A stretch of 64,000 nucleotides of DNA from Lysobacter sp. HDW10 (GTDB taxonomy: Bacteria > Pseudomonadota > Gammaproteobacteria > Xanthomonadales > Xanthomonadaceae), in NCBI RefSeq assembly GCF_011300685.1, contig NZ_CP049864.1:1604885-1668884 (forward strand), given 5' to 3'. The number at the start of each line of letters is the position of its first letter. The stretch's first letter is position 1. The notes beneath the pieces were generated by a model. It did no database searches and had not been told where the DNA came from. It worked only from the letters and a program-made list of their open reading frames with translations. The translations under genes and the position numbers were made by a program. Of this stretch, positions 1-8,966 are shown piece after piece.

Positions 1-1425
1 CTGCTCTATCGGATCGTCGAAGAATACTACCCGACGTTCGCTGCCCATTTGGCGGCGCAGGGCAGGGAACTGCCCGGCTATGTGCAACGCGAGTTTGACG
101 ACTACCTCAAATGCGGCCGTCTCGAACACGGCTTTCTGCGGGTGCGTTGTGAGTCGTGTCACGCTGAGCACCTGGTTGCGTTCAGCTGCAAACGTCGGGG
201 CTTCTGTCCTAGTTGTGGCGCACGGCGTATGGCCGAAAGCGCCGCGCTACTGGTCGATGAGGTTCTGCCCGTACAGCCCATGCGCCAATGGGTACTCAGC
301 TTTCCCTTTCAATTGCGCTTTCTGTTCGCCAGCCGGCCGGAGGTCATGGGCCGGGTGTTGGGCATCGTTTACCGCGTCATCGCCACGCATCTGGTCAAGA
401 AAGCGGGCTATACCCACCAAGCGGCCAAGACCGGTGCCGTCACCCTGATCCAGCGCTTCGGCAGTGCACTGAACCTCAACATTCACTTTCACATGCTGTT
501 CCTCGATGGCGTGTACGTTGAGCGTCCCAATGGAACAGCCCGGTTCCTCTGGGTCAGGGCGCCGACCAGCGCCGAACTCACCCAACTGGCGCACACCATC
601 GCCCATCGGGTCGGCCGCTATTTGGAGCGGCAAGGCCTACTGGAGCGGGATGCTGAAAACAGTTACCTGGCCTTGGATGCGGTGGATGAAGATGCGATGA
701 CTCCACTGCTGGGGCATTCCATCACGTATCGCATCGCCGTGGGGCCACAGGCAGGGCGCAAGGTGTTCACCCTGCAGACACTGCCCGCCTGCGACCCGGA
801 AGATCAGTTTGGTGACATGCCCGGTAAGGTTGCCGGTTTCTCGCTACATGCCGGCGTAGCGGCCAAGGCCCATGAGCGCAGCAAACTCGAACGGCTGTGC
901 CACTACATCAGCCGCCCGGCGGTGTCTGAGAAACGGCTGTCGCTCACGAAGAATGGCAACGTGCGCTACCAGCTTAAGACGCCGTACCGGGACGGCACCA
1001 CGCATGTGATCTTTGAGCCGCTGGACTTCATCGCAAGACTGTCGGCGTTGGTGCCGAAGCCACGTGTGAACCTTACCCGGTTTCATGGGGTGTTTGCGCC
1101 CAACAGCAAGCACCGCGCCCTGGTTACACCTGCCATGAGGGGCAAGGGGAGCAAAAAGGTCAAGGTATCGGATGAGCCGCCAACACCCGCTGGGCGGCGA
1201 GCGTCGATGAAATGGGCACAGCGGCTCAAGCGTGTATTCCAAATCGACATCGAGACTTGCAGCGAATGCGGCGGTGCCATGAAGGTGATTGCCTGTATTG
1301 AAGATCCGGTAGTGATCAAGCAGATCCTCGACCATCTGAAGCAAAAAGCCGAAACCAACGAGTCCAGCCCGTTGCCCGAGAGCCGGGCACCACCGGCTGG
1401 CCTGTCGCCGGGTCTGTTTACCTGA
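1..1425 (+). CDS. ISCR/IS91-family transposase (5' end outside window)
   Basis: Rolling-circle (HUH, Y1-type) transposase that nicks one strand at oriIS. The frame is open from the first base, and alignment with the intact copy at 7259-8752 says about 26 N-terminal residues lie off the window; the internal TTG at 49 is not the real start. A Cys-rich zinc-binding region (RVRCESC, FSCK, FCPSC), the HUH motif HFH (about 485-493) and the YISRP catalytic-tyrosine region are all present, as is a C-terminal Cys pair (CSECGG). By eye roughly nine residues in ten match the second copy, so the two are related but separate elements, not a recent duplication. The gene ends TGA and is followed by the element's own oriIS, then floR. 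Confidence 0.9.
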   Translation: MLYRIVEEYYPTFAAHLAAQGRELPGYVQREFDDYLKCGRLEHGFLRVRCESCHAEHLVAFSCKRRGFCPSCGARRMAESAALLVDEVLPVQPMRQWVLSFPFQLRFLFASRPEVMGRVLGIVYRVIATHLVKKAGYTHQAAKTGAVTLIQRFGSALNLNIHFHMLFLDGVYVERPNGTARFLWVRAPTSAELTQLAHTIAHRVGRYLERQGLLERDAENSYLALDAVDEDAMTPLLGHSITYRIAVGPQAGRKVFTLQTLPACDPEDQFGDMPGKVAGFSLHAGVAAKAHERSKLERLCHYISRPAVSEKRLSLTKNGNVRYQLKTPYRDGTTHVIFEPLDFIARLSALVPKPRVNLTRFHGVFAPNSKHRALVTPAMRGKGSKKVKVSDEPPTPAGRRASMKWAQRLKRVFQIDIETCSECGGAMKVIACIEDPVVIKQILDHLKQKAETNESSPLPESRAPPAGLSPGLFT

Positions 1426-1634
1426 CCCGTCCCAAACGATTCCGATCACGATGCTGCGGTAATTCAGCCGCGGCAGGGATGCGTTATGCCGGCGGCTTGG
1501 GTTGGCCCCGGCTGTCGGGAAAAACGGGTGAATTTTCGGCGGGATCGATGGCTACACGGGCCGGATTCAGAATCACCCACTGGCAAAGCAGGCCGTCATT
1601 CGCGGTCTACAGTGGCTGGACTTGGAGAAAAACG

Positions 1635-1653
1635 GCGTTTATTCTTCCTATAC
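1635..1653 (+). other. oriIS of the first ISCR element
   Basis: The 19-base string GCGTTTATTCTTCCTATAC occurs here, about 210 bases after the transposase stop, and again base for base at 8967-8985 after the second transposase. It resembles the published ISCR1 oriIS, which has the same GCGTTT...CTTCCTATAC layout. It marks the replication-start end of the element; beyond it the sequence differs between the two sites. Confidence 0.8.
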
Positions 1654-1728
1654 TCTGTAAGACCAATCCCATCTGATTGCTGACGAGCAGACGCTGCCCG
1701 GTATCCTTAATCGAGCGGTTGATTCGTC
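1654..1728 (+). promoter_or_regulatory. floR leader region
   Basis: The 75 bases between oriIS and the floR ATG. I see no strong Shine-Dalgarno sequence and no convincing -35/-10 pair, so the floR promoter may lie inside the end of the ISCR element. This is inference from absence only. Confidence 0.3.
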
Positions 1729-2943
1729 ATGACCACCACACGCCCCGCGTGGGCCTATACGCTGCCGGCAGCCTTGCTGCTTATGGCTCCCTTCGACATC
1801 CTCGCCTCGCTGGCGATGGATATTTATCTTCCAGTCGTTCCGGCGATGCCGGGCGTCCTGAACACGACTCCATCCATAATCCAACTCACGTTGAGCCTCT
1901 ACATGGTGATGCTCGGTGTGGGCCAAGTGATCTTTGGGCCACTCTCCGATCGCGTCGGGCGACGGCCGATCCTGCTTGTAGGCGCAACGGCTTTCGTTGC
2001 TGCGTCTCTGGGAGCGGCTTGTTCTTCAACTGCATTAGCCTTTGTTGCGTTTCGTCTGGTTCAGGCTGTTGGAGCATCGGCCATGCTGGTGGCCACCTTC
2101 GCGACCGTGCGCGACGTATATGCCAATCGTCCCGAAGGTGCCGTCATCTACGGCCTTTTCAGTTCGATGCTGGCGTTCGTGCCTGCGCTCGGCCCTATAG
2201 CCGGTGCGCTGATCGGCGAGTTTTGGGGATGGCAGGCGATCTTCATCACACTGGCTGCACTGGCTTCGCTCGCACTCTTAAACGCCAGTTTCAGGTGGCA
2301 TGAAACCCGACCGTTGGATCAGGCCAGAACGCAACGATCTGTTTTGCCGATCTTCGCGAGTCCGGCCTTTTGGGTTTACACGGTCGGATTTAGTGCCGGC
2401 ATGGGCACATTCTTCGTTTTCTTCTCGACAGCCCCCCGTGTTCTCATAGGCCAAGCCGGCTATTCCGAGATCGGATTTAGCTTGGCCTTCGCGACTGTCG
2501 CGCTGGTCATGGTCACGACAACCCGCTTCGCAAAGTCCTTCGTTGCCAAATGGGGTATCGCGGGATGCGTAGCGCGCGGGATGGCGTTGCTCGTTTCCGG
2601 CGCGATCCTGTTGGGGATCGGCCAACTTTTCGGATCGCCGTCATTTTTCAGCTTCATCCTGCCGATGTGGGTTGTCGCGGTCGGCATTGTCTTCACGGTG
2701 TCCGTTACCGCCAACGGCGCACTTGCGCAGTTCGACGACATCGCTGGATCAGCGGTTGCGTTCTACTTCTGCATCCAAAGCCTGATAGTCAGTATCGTCG
2801 GGACATTGGCGGTGACGCTGGTAAACGGCGATACAGCGTGGCCCGTGATTTGTTACGCCACGGCAATGGCAGTGCTGGTGTCGTTGGGGCTGGCGCTCCT
2901 TCGATCCCGTGATGCTGCCACCGAGAAGTCGCCAGTCGTCTAG
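1729..2943 (+). CDS. floR: FloR, florfenicol/chloramphenicol exporter
   Basis: Inner-membrane drug:proton antiporter of the major facilitator superfamily that pumps out chloramphenicol and florfenicol. At 404 residues it has the standard FloR length, the N-terminus MTTTRPAWAYTLPAALLL, about twelve hydrophobic segments, and MFS motif A (GPLSDRVGRRP) after the second segment at about residues 70-80. It matches the FloR sequence I know closely and looks intact. It follows the oriIS of the first ISCR element and precedes the tet(G) pair, the gene order also known from Salmonella genomic island 1 and related ISCR contexts. A regulator is not obvious: the LysR gene 2 kb downstream is linked but not shown to act on it. 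Confidence 0.97.
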   Translation: MTTTRPAWAYTLPAALLLMAPFDILASLAMDIYLPVVPAMPGVLNTTPSIIQLTLSLYMVMLGVGQVIFGPLSDRVGRRPILLVGATAFVAASLGAACSSTALAFVAFRLVQAVGASAMLVATFATVRDVYANRPEGAVIYGLFSSMLAFVPALGPIAGALIGEFWGWQAIFITLAALASLALLNASFRWHETRPLDQARTQRSVLPIFASPAFWVYTVGFSAGMGTFFVFFSTAPRVLIGQAGYSEIGFSLAFATVALVMVTTTRFAKSFVAKWGIAGCVARGMALLVSGAILLGIGQLFGSPSFFSFILPMWVVAVGIVFTVSVTANGALAQFDDIAGSAVAFYFCIQSLIVSIVGTLAVTLVNGDTAWPVICYATAMAVLVSLGLALLRSRDAATEKSPVV

Positions 2944-3149
2944 CCGACGACTGGAAGCAAGCCCGCTCCGATGCGGCGCAATAATCTTCGAAACCTCGTG
3001 AATGGCGGTATCCTGTCTGGCAAGATACCGCTCATTTCCCTTGTCCCGTGGCGGCCGGTCATCGACCGCCAGCTCGGCCGTGAGGTCATGGGCATCGTGC
3101 AAAGCGGATCGGTGTCGTGGCAGTTGGGGCGGCAAAGGGGCATAAGCCT

Positions 3150-3776
3150 CTAATCTGTTGTAGATGAACGCAGCCGCTCGAAACCAGCGATGAGGCTGTC
3201 GAGTCCGAAGTTGAACGCAGCATCCATGCCGTCTGTTTCCAACTCGTGAAACAGATCGTGCAGGAAGGACGACGGTGCTTGCTCGGACACATCTGGCCTG
3301 TCCGGAACTCTCTCATCGGCATCAGATGCCTGCTGCTCGAGAACGGAACCGACCACATAGTGACTGACCGCCCGGAGCGCCCAAACGGCGCGCTTCGGAC
3401 AAAAGCCCTCCGCGCAGAGAAAGCGTATTTGCGTCTCGGCGGTGCCAAAATTCGGTTCTGTCGGTCGAGTGCCGGCATGGATACGCGCGCCGTCGCGATA
3501 AGAGAGCAACGCCGTTCTGAAGCTCAGGGCATTCTCTTTCAGGAACACCCGCCAGTCCTCATTCTCTTCGGGTAGCGAGCGGGTATGGCGTTCCGCCAGC
3601 ATCGCCTCGGCGAGCGCATCAAGCAGCGCTCGCTTGTTCTGGAAATGCCAGTAAAGCGCAGGCTGCTGAACCTTGAGGCGTTCAGCGAGCTTCCGCGTCG
3701 TCAGGCTGTCCATGCCAACCTCGTTCAACAGCTCTAGCGCCGCCGCGATCACGGTGCCCTTGTCCAGTTTGGTCAT
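3150..3776 (-). CDS. tetR(G): TetR(G), tetracycline-responsive repressor
   Basis: Dimeric repressor that binds the two tet operators between itself and tetA and leaves DNA when it binds Mg-tetracycline. It is 208 residues long. The N-terminal helix-turn-helix lies at about residues 25-45 (TTRKLAERLKVQQPALYWHF), with the ligand-binding core after it, the usual TetR layout. It is divergent from tetA(G) with 103 bases between the start codons, and this spacer carries the operators and the tetA promoter, so it should repress itself as well as tetA. Between its stop and floR there are about 200 bases without a recognisable gene. Confidence 0.95.
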   Translation of the reverse strand: MTKLDKGTVIAAALELLNEVGMDSLTTRKLAERLKVQQPALYWHFQNKRALLDALAEAMLAERHTRSLPEENEDWRVFLKENALSFRTALLSYRDGARIHAGTRPTEPNFGTAETQIRFLCAEGFCPKRAVWALRAVSHYVVGSVLEQQASDADERVPDRPDVSEQAPSSFLHDLFHELETDGMDAAFNFGLDSLIAGFERLRSSTTD

Positions 3777-3796
3777 TCACGTTCCTTCGCCAGTGC

Positions 3797-3825
3797 TTGA
3801 CAATTTATCACCGATAAGTTATATG
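3797..3825 (+). promoter_or_regulatory. tetA(G) sigma-70 promoter
   Basis: A perfect -35 TTGACA (3797-3802), a 17-base spacer and a -10 TATATG (3820-3825) face tetA. The first tet operator lies wholly inside the spacer, which fits repression by blocking polymerase. Confidence 0.75.
3805..3817. promoter_or_regulatory. tet operator 1
   Basis: Palindrome TTATCACCGATAA, a 13-base TetR-type operator with TTATC/GATAA half-sites. It sits between the -35 and -10 of the tetA promoter. Confidence 0.8.
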
Positions 3826-3834
3826 TCCATCTCC

Positions 3835-3847
3835 TTATCGTTGATAA
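3835..3847. promoter_or_regulatory. tet operator 2
   Basis: Palindrome TTATCGTTGATAA with the same half-sites, centred 30 bases (close to three helical turns) from operator 1. This is the usual paired arrangement in tetR/tetA intergenic regions. Confidence 0.8.
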
Positions 3848-3879
3848 AGTCGCTCCATTGAGCGGCGCTGGAGTTTCAG

Positions 3880-5055
3880 GTGCGCAGCTCTGCCATCATT
3901 GCCCTGCTGATCGTGGGTCTTGACGCCATGGGTCTCGGCCTCATCATGCCCGTCCTTCCGACGCTTCTGCGTGAGCTTGTGCCAGCAGAGCAGGTCGCTG
4001 GACACTATGGTGCCTTGCTGTCGCTCTATGCATTGATGCAGGTCGTCTTCGCGCCCATGCTTGGACAGCTTTCGGATTCTTACGGTCGGCGTCCGGTACT
4101 TCTGGCTTCTCTTGCAGGAGCCGCAGTCGATTACACGATTATGGCATCAGCGCCGGTCTTATGGGTGCTCTATATCGGCCGACTCGTGTCCGGCGTCACG
4201 GGCGCAACCGGAGCTGTAGCAGCCTCAACCATTGCCGATTCGACGGGGGAAGGTTCTCGCGCACGCTGGTTCGGCTACATGGGGGCCTGTTATGGGGCGG
4301 GCATGATTGCCGGGCCAGCACTTGGTGGCATGCTCGGTGGTATCTCTGCTCATGCCCCGTTTATCGCCGCCGCCCTTCTCAACGGGTTCGCGTTCCTGCT
4401 TGCCTGCATTTTCCTCAAGGAGACTCATCACAGCCATGGCGGGACCGGAAAGCCGGTTCGCATCAAACCATTCGTTCTGTTACGGCTGGATGATGCATTG
4501 CGCGGGCTAGGTGCGCTTTTCGCAGTTTTCTTCATTATTCAACTGATCGGCCAAGTGCCTGCAGCCCTATGGGTCATATATGGCGAGGACCGTTTTCAGT
4601 GGAACACCGCGACCGTTGGTTTGTCGCTCGCGGCGTTTGGGGCAACACATGCGATCTTCCAAGCGTTTGTTACCGGCCCGCTTTCAAGCCGGCTTGGAGA
4701 GCGGCGCACGCTGCTGTTTGGCATGGCTGCGGATGCGACTGGCTTCGTTCTTCTGGCTTTTGCCACGCAGGGATGGATGGTGTTCCCGATTCTGTTGCTG
4801 CTTGCCGCCGGGGGTGTTGGCATGCCGGCCTTGCAGGCAATGCTCTCAAACAATGTCAGCAGTAACAAGCAAGGGGCTTTGCAAGGAACGCTAACGAGCC
4901 TCACCAATCTAAGCTCTATCGCAGGACCGCTTGGCTTCACAGCACTCTATTCTGCCACCGCCGGGGCATGGAACGGTTGGGTTTGGATTGTCGGCGCGAT
5001 CCTCTATTTAATATGTCTGCCAATACTACGCAGACCATTCGCAACTTCATTGTGA
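3880..5055 (+). CDS. tet(G): Tet(G) tetracycline efflux protein
   Basis: Inner-membrane tetracycline-Mg/proton antiporter (MFS, 12 transmembrane segments). The gene starts with GTG at 3880 behind GGAG (3869-3873), giving 391 residues, the usual Tet(G) length. The protein begins MRSSAIIALLIVGLDAMGL, and the motif GQLSDSYGRRP at about residues 64-74 is the class-specific MFS motif A. It is intact and controlled by TetR(G) through the two operators upstream. It lies between floR/tetR and a LysR gene, an order shared with SGI1-type resistance regions. Confidence 0.96.
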   Translation: MRSSAIIALLIVGLDAMGLGLIMPVLPTLLRELVPAEQVAGHYGALLSLYALMQVVFAPMLGQLSDSYGRRPVLLASLAGAAVDYTIMASAPVLWVLYIGRLVSGVTGATGAVAASTIADSTGEGSRARWFGYMGACYGAGMIAGPALGGMLGGISAHAPFIAAALLNGFAFLLACIFLKETHHSHGGTGKPVRIKPFVLLRLDDALRGLGALFAVFFIIQLIGQVPAALWVIYGEDRFQWNTATVGLSLAAFGATHAIFQAFVTGPLSSRLGERRTLLFGMAADATGFVLLAFATQGWMVFPILLLLAAGGVGMPALQAMLSNNVSSNKQGALQGTLTSLTNLSSIAGPLGFTALYSATAGAWNGWVWIVGAILYLICLPILRRPFATSL

Positions 5056-5144
5056 TTTAGTCATGGCGATTTGGCATGCGTAGACTTAGGAGAAATGACG
5101 GATTAAATCTGTTGAGCAATCATCTCCTTTCGGGGCGAGTGCCA

Positions 5145-6050
5145 ATGATGACCTTAGTTCACACTCTCGCTGTCGCCGAATATCTCAACTTCCGTCACGC
5201 CGCCAACGCGCTCGGCGTTGCACAGTCCAGCGTCAGCGCCCGCGTGAAGGCACTGGAAGAAGACCTCGGCATCCTCTTGTTCGAGCGTCATGCGCGCGGC
5301 GTTCGGCTGACCGAGGCCGGACGCCATTTCGTCGAGCGGATAGCCGTAGGTATTGACCAACTCGACCATGCGGTGAAAACCGCCGGCATGGCGGCAGCCG
5401 GAGAAAGCGGCCGGCTTCGTATCGGTATCCATGCCCTGATTCCGCATAGCTTCCTCGCAAAGCTGATCGGCCAATACCGCAAGGATTACCCCGATGTTGA
5501 AGTCGAGATCGCCGAAGGCCCGGCCCGTGAAGCGGTGGTGCAGCTTCGCGCCGGTAGGTTGGACGTGGCGTTCGTCGCGGGCACGCCCCAACCACCCGAC
5601 TGCCATTCCCGTCGCACATGGACCGAACCGCTCTTGGCGGTGCTACCGGAACGGCATCCGCTCGCCAAGCGGTCAGCCGTCACATGGCCCGATTTGGCAG
5701 GCGAGACGTTCCTTGTCCGGCATGGCGGCACTGGACCGCAGGTTCATAGCCATATCGTGCTACGCCATGCCGAGCGCTGGCCTGCGCCGTCGATCCTGCG
5801 CTTCGACGTGGGGCGTGGCACCCTTTTGTCTTTGGTCGGACAGGGCTTTGGCATCACCATCGTCGGCGCGGCCACGGCGCTGTTGCCGACAAACGGCATT
5901 GTCTTTTTGCCCTTCACCGACGAGCCGGAGCCGGTCGCCTTCTCGGCTGTCTGGTCGCCGTCCAATCGCAGCGCGGCGCTTCGTAACCTGCTCAGTCTCG
6001 CCAACGACATGGGCCGGCAGGTCTGCACGAATTCAGTACTGCCAGTTTAA
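5145..6050 (+). CDS. LysR-family transcriptional regulator
   Basis: DNA-binding regulator of unknown target. From the ATG at 5145 it has 301 residues: a winged helix-turn-helix at about 1-60 (NFRHAANALGVAQSSVSARV) and a periplasmic-binding-like effector domain after about residue 90. An upstream in-frame ATG at 5076 would add 23 residues. I prefer 5145 because LysR proteins normally begin a few residues before the HTH and because GGGGCGAG lies 8-15 bases upstream. It follows tet(G) closely and travels with it in known floR/tet(G) islands. No operator is visible and a role in resistance is not shown; it may be a passenger. Confidence 0.85.
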   Translation: MMTLVHTLAVAEYLNFRHAANALGVAQSSVSARVKALEEDLGILLFERHARGVRLTEAGRHFVERIAVGIDQLDHAVKTAGMAAAGESGRLRIGIHALIPHSFLAKLIGQYRKDYPDVEVEIAEGPAREAVVQLRAGRLDVAFVAGTPQPPDCHSRRTWTEPLLAVLPERHPLAKRSAVTWPDLAGETFLVRHGGTGPQVHSHIVLRHAERWPAPSILRFDVGRGTLLSLVGQGFGITIVGAATALLPTNGIVFLPFTDEPEPVAFSAVWSPSNRSAALRNLLSLANDMGRQVCTNSVLPV

Positions 6051-6089
6051 GATGGGTGCATTTGAGTATGCCCAAAGGAGCCCGCAAGT

Positions 6090-6827
6090 ATGCGCAGGAC
6101 GAAGCCAGTAGCCGCGCCGATGGTGGCGCGGGTCTATCTGCGCGTCAGCACCGACGCGCAGGACTTGGAACGCCAAGAGGCGATCACTACGGCCGCGAAG
6201 GCCGCCGGCTACTACGTCGCCGGCATCTACCGTGAGAAGGCATCCGGCGCACGCGCCGACCGGCCTGAGCTGCTGCGCATGATCGGCGACCTACAGCCCG
6301 GCGAGGTGGTCATTGCCGAGAAGATCGACCGCATCAGCCGCCTACCTTTGCCCGAGGCCGAGCGCCTGGTGGCCTCGATACAGGCCAAAGGCGCACGCCT
6401 GGCCGTCCCTGGCGTGGTCGATCTATCCGACCTGGCGGCCGAGGCCCAGGGCGTCGCCAAGATCGTGCTGGAAGCCGTGCAGATCATGCTTTTTCGCCTG
6501 GCCTTGCAGATGGCCCGCGACGACTACGAGGACAGGCGCGAACGCCAGCGCCAAGGCATTGAGTTGGCCCGCCAGGCCGGGCGGTACAAGGGCCGCCGTG
6601 CTGATCCGAAGCGCCGCGCCCAAGTTGTCGCGCTGCGCAAGTCCGGCTACAGCATCAACAAGACCGCCGAGCTGGCCGGGTACAGTGCGGCCCAGGTGAA
6701 ACGGATATGGGCCGAGGTCAGCCAGGCCGAAGCGAAGCAGCACGGCGCGTTCGTGGAGGACGCATTGACGGAAGCCGATGCCCTGGCCGCTGTCGGCCAG
6801 GATGAGCGCCAGGAGGAAAGGGCATGA
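6090..6827 (+). CDS. Serine recombinase (resolvase/invertase family)
   Basis: Site-specific recombinase of 245 residues. The N-terminal catalytic domain shows ARVYLRVSTDAQ with the nucleophile serine at about residue 20, followed by EKIDRISRL. The C-terminal helix-turn-helix is around residues 185-210 (SINKTAELAGYSAAQVKRI). AAAGGAG sits 11 bases before the start. Such proteins resolve plasmid dimers or transposon cointegrates. It overlaps the next small gene by ATGA, so the two form one plasmid-type module. No matching res site with paired inverted repeats was identified in the short upstream gap. It probably came with plasmid DNA captured between the ISCR copies (inference). Confidence 0.88.
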   Translation: MRRTKPVAAPMVARVYLRVSTDAQDLERQEAITTAAKAAGYYVAGIYREKASGARADRPELLRMIGDLQPGEVVIAEKIDRISRLPLPEAERLVASIQAKGARLAVPGVVDLSDLAAEAQGVAKIVLEAVQIMLFRLALQMARDDYEDRRERQRQGIELARQAGRYKGRRADPKRRAQVVALRKSGYSINKTAELAGYSAAQVKRIWAEVSQAEAKQHGAFVEDALTEADALAAVGQDERQEERA

Positions 6828-7048
6828 AGAAGCCGAACCAAGACGACGAGCCGTTTTTCATCACCGAGGAGATTGCGGCCGAAATGATCGCCGGCGGCTA
6901 TGAGTTCGAGCTGCCGCCCATTCCTTGCACCATCCGCCTACGCGACGTGCTGGAGCGCATGACCGATGCTGAGCTAGCATTGCAGCCGGGCGAGATCGCC
7001 GACCAGGAGCGTGAACGCTGCCGGCGCAAGCCGTGTTCAACCTCATGA
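6824..7048 (+). CDS. Small plasmid-type protein, probably truncated by ISCR2 flank
   Basis: A 74-residue protein of unknown function, beginning MKKPNQDDEPFFITEEIAAE and overlapping the resolvase stop by four bases (ATGA), so it is translationally coupled to it. The sequence is acidic with an amphipathic helical middle and ends abruptly in ERCRRKPCSTS, just where the ISCR2-flanking sequence starts (repeat at 7055). I read the last residues as non-native and the gene as cut short, but I cannot place the exact breakpoint. I do not recognise a domain. Confidence 0.6.
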   Translation: MKKPNQDDEPFFITEEIAAEMIAGGYEFELPPIPCTIRLRDVLERMTDAELALQPGEIADQERERCRRKPCSTS

Positions 7049-7054
7049 TCTGGT

Positions 7055-7147
7055 CATGGTATTTTTCATGGCACTGAGCCTGATAGTTCTTGCAAATTGT
7101 TGTCACTAAAGGGTTTTGTGTGCTTGTTTACAATCGAGTGGGAGTGA
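7055..7147 (+). repeat. ISCR2 upstream (terIS-side) sequence, copy A
   Basis: Contains two short blocks that recur at 10347-10439: CATGGTATTTTTCATGG (7055-7071, identical) and a 25-base block at 7123-7147 that matches 10415-10439 with one mismatch. The stretch between the blocks differs. It lies directly before the start of ISCR2, so I read it as the terIS-side boundary region. Confidence 0.7.
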
Positions 7148-7258
7148 CGGGCACTGGCTGGCAATGTCTAGCAACGGCAGGCATTTCGGCTGAGGGTAAA
7201 AGAACTTTCCGCTAAGCGATAGACTGTATGTAAACACAGTATTGCAAGGACGCGGAAC

Positions 7259-8752
7259 ATGCCTCATGTGGCGGCCAGGACGGCCAGCCGGGATCGGGAT
7301 ACTGGTCGTTACCAGAGCCACCGACCCGAGCAAACCCTTCTCTATCAGATCGTTGACGAGTATTACCCGGCATTCGCTGCGCTTATGGCAGAGCAGGGAA
7401 AGGAATTGCCGGGCTATGTGCAACGGGAATTTGAAGAATTTCTCCAATGCGGGCGGCTGGAGCATGGCTTTCTACGGGTTCGCTGCGAGTCTTGCCACGC
7501 CGAGCACCTGGTCGCTTTCAGCTGTAAGCGTCGCGGTTTCTGCCCGAGCTGTGGGGCGCGGCGGATGGCCGAAAGTGCCGCCTTGCTGGTTGATGAAGTA
7601 CTGCCTGAACAACCCATGCGTCAGTGGGTGTTGAGCTTCCCGTTTCAGCTGCGTTTCCTGTTTGCCAGCCGGCCCGAGATCATGGGGTGGGTGCTGGGCA
7701 TCGTTTACCGCGTCATTGCCACGCACCTGGTCAAGAAAGCGGGCCATACCCACCAAGTGGCCAAGACGGGCGCGGTCACCCTGATCCAGCGTTTTGGATC
7801 GGCGCTCAATCTGAATGTTCACTTCCACATGCTGTTTCTCGACGGTGTGTATGTCGAGCAATCCCACGGCTCAGCGCGTTTCCGCTGGGTCAAGGCGCCG
7901 ACCAGCCCAGAGCTCACCCAGCTGACGCACACCATCGCCCACCGGGTGGGTCGCTATCTGGAACGGCAAGGCCTGCTGGAACGGGATGTCGAAAACAGCT
8001 ATCTGGCCTCGGATGCGGTGGATGACGACCCGATGACACCCCTGCTGGGGCACTCGATCACTTACCGTATCGCTGTCGGTTCACAGGCGGGGCGAAAGGT
8101 GTTCACTTTGCAAACTCTGCCGACCAGTGGTGATCCGTTCGGTGACGGGATTGGCAAGGTAGCCGGGTCCAGCCTGCACGCCGGCGTGGCGGCCAGGGCC
8201 GATGAACGCAAGAAGCTCGAACGGCTGTGCCGGTACATCAGCCGCCCGGCGGTATCCGAGAAGCGGCTGTCGTTAACACGAGGCGGCAACGTGCGCTACC
8301 AGCTCAAGACGCCGTACCGGGACGGCACCACGCACGTCATTTTCGAACCATTGGATTTCATTGCAAGGCTGGCCGCCCTGGTACCGAAGCCCAGAGTCAA
8401 CCTAACCCGCTTCCACGGGGTGTTCGCACCCAACAGTCGGCACCGGGCGTTGGTCACGCCGGCAAAACGGGGCAGGGGCAACAAGGTCAGGGTGGCTGAT
8501 GAACCGGCAACACCAGCACAACGGCGAGCGTCGATGACATGGGCGCAACGGCTCAAGCGTGTTTTCAATATCGACATCGAGACCTGCAGCGGCTGCGGCG
8601 GCGCCATGAAAGTCATCGCCTGCATTGAAGACCCTATAGTGATCAAGCAGATCCTTGATCACCTGAAGCACAAAGCCGAAACCAGCGGGACCAGGGCGTT
8701 ACCCGAAAGCCGGGCGCCACCGGCTGAGCTGCTCCTGGGTCTGTTTGACTGA
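7259..8752 (+). CDS. ISCR2 transposase (Rcr2)
   Basis: Full-length 497-residue HUH rolling-circle transposase. Visible features are the Cys zinc-binding region (C76, C79, C89, C95, C98), the HUH motif H188-F-H190, and Tyr326 in YISRP as the likely single catalytic tyrosine. A C-terminal Cys pair in CSGCGG is also present. The ATG at 7259 has AAGGA about 9 bases upstream. It initiates replicative transposition at the oriIS about 215 bases after its stop. It is very close to the ISCR2/ISVsa3 transposase as I know it, and about nine residues in ten match the partial transposase at the left edge of the window. Confidence 0.95.
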   Translation: MPHVAARTASRDRDTGRYQSHRPEQTLLYQIVDEYYPAFAALMAEQGKELPGYVQREFEEFLQCGRLEHGFLRVRCESCHAEHLVAFSCKRRGFCPSCGARRMAESAALLVDEVLPEQPMRQWVLSFPFQLRFLFASRPEIMGWVLGIVYRVIATHLVKKAGHTHQVAKTGAVTLIQRFGSALNLNVHFHMLFLDGVYVEQSHGSARFRWVKAPTSPELTQLTHTIAHRVGRYLERQGLLERDVENSYLASDAVDDDPMTPLLGHSITYRIAVGSQAGRKVFTLQTLPTSGDPFGDGIGKVAGSSLHAGVAARADERKKLERLCRYISRPAVSEKRLSLTRGGNVRYQLKTPYRDGTTHVIFEPLDFIARLAALVPKPRVNLTRFHGVFAPNSRHRALVTPAKRGRGNKVRVADEPATPAQRRASMTWAQRLKRVFNIDIETCSGCGGAMKVIACIEDPIVIKQILDHLKHKAETSGTRALPESRAPPAELLLGLFD

Positions 8753-8966
8753 CGAGCCTGAAGGCCAACGATACCAATCAAAATGCTGCGTTCACAGCGC
8801 CGCGGCAGGGATCCGCCGTGCTGGTTGTCGGAAAAGGAGCCGCTAGTGGGAAAGAGGAGGGTAAATTTTCAGCGTTGCTGGCTCCCCGTCAGCCGGATTG
8901 GGTTGCATCGCAGGGGTGTCGAAAGAGTCAACTGCGGTCCAAAGCTGTTGGACTTGGGTGAAAAGG

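Larger units (their letters stand above)
1..1653 (+). mobile_element. ISCR (IS91-like) element, left part outside window
   Basis: This is the right-hand part of a rolling-circle insertion element: a transposase gene open from base 1, a non-coding 3' tail of about 210 bases, and an oriIS-type end at 1635-1653. It lies in the same orientation as the second, complete copy at about 7141-8985. The tails also resemble each other, for example a shared CCGCGGCAGGGAT stretch at about 1469 and 8802. ISCR elements (established knowledge) have no terminal inverted repeats and mobilise DNA next to their terIS end. Its neighbour on the oriIS side is floR. It is probably ISCR2- or ISCR3-related; I cannot assign the subtype without a database comparison. 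Confidence 0.85.
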
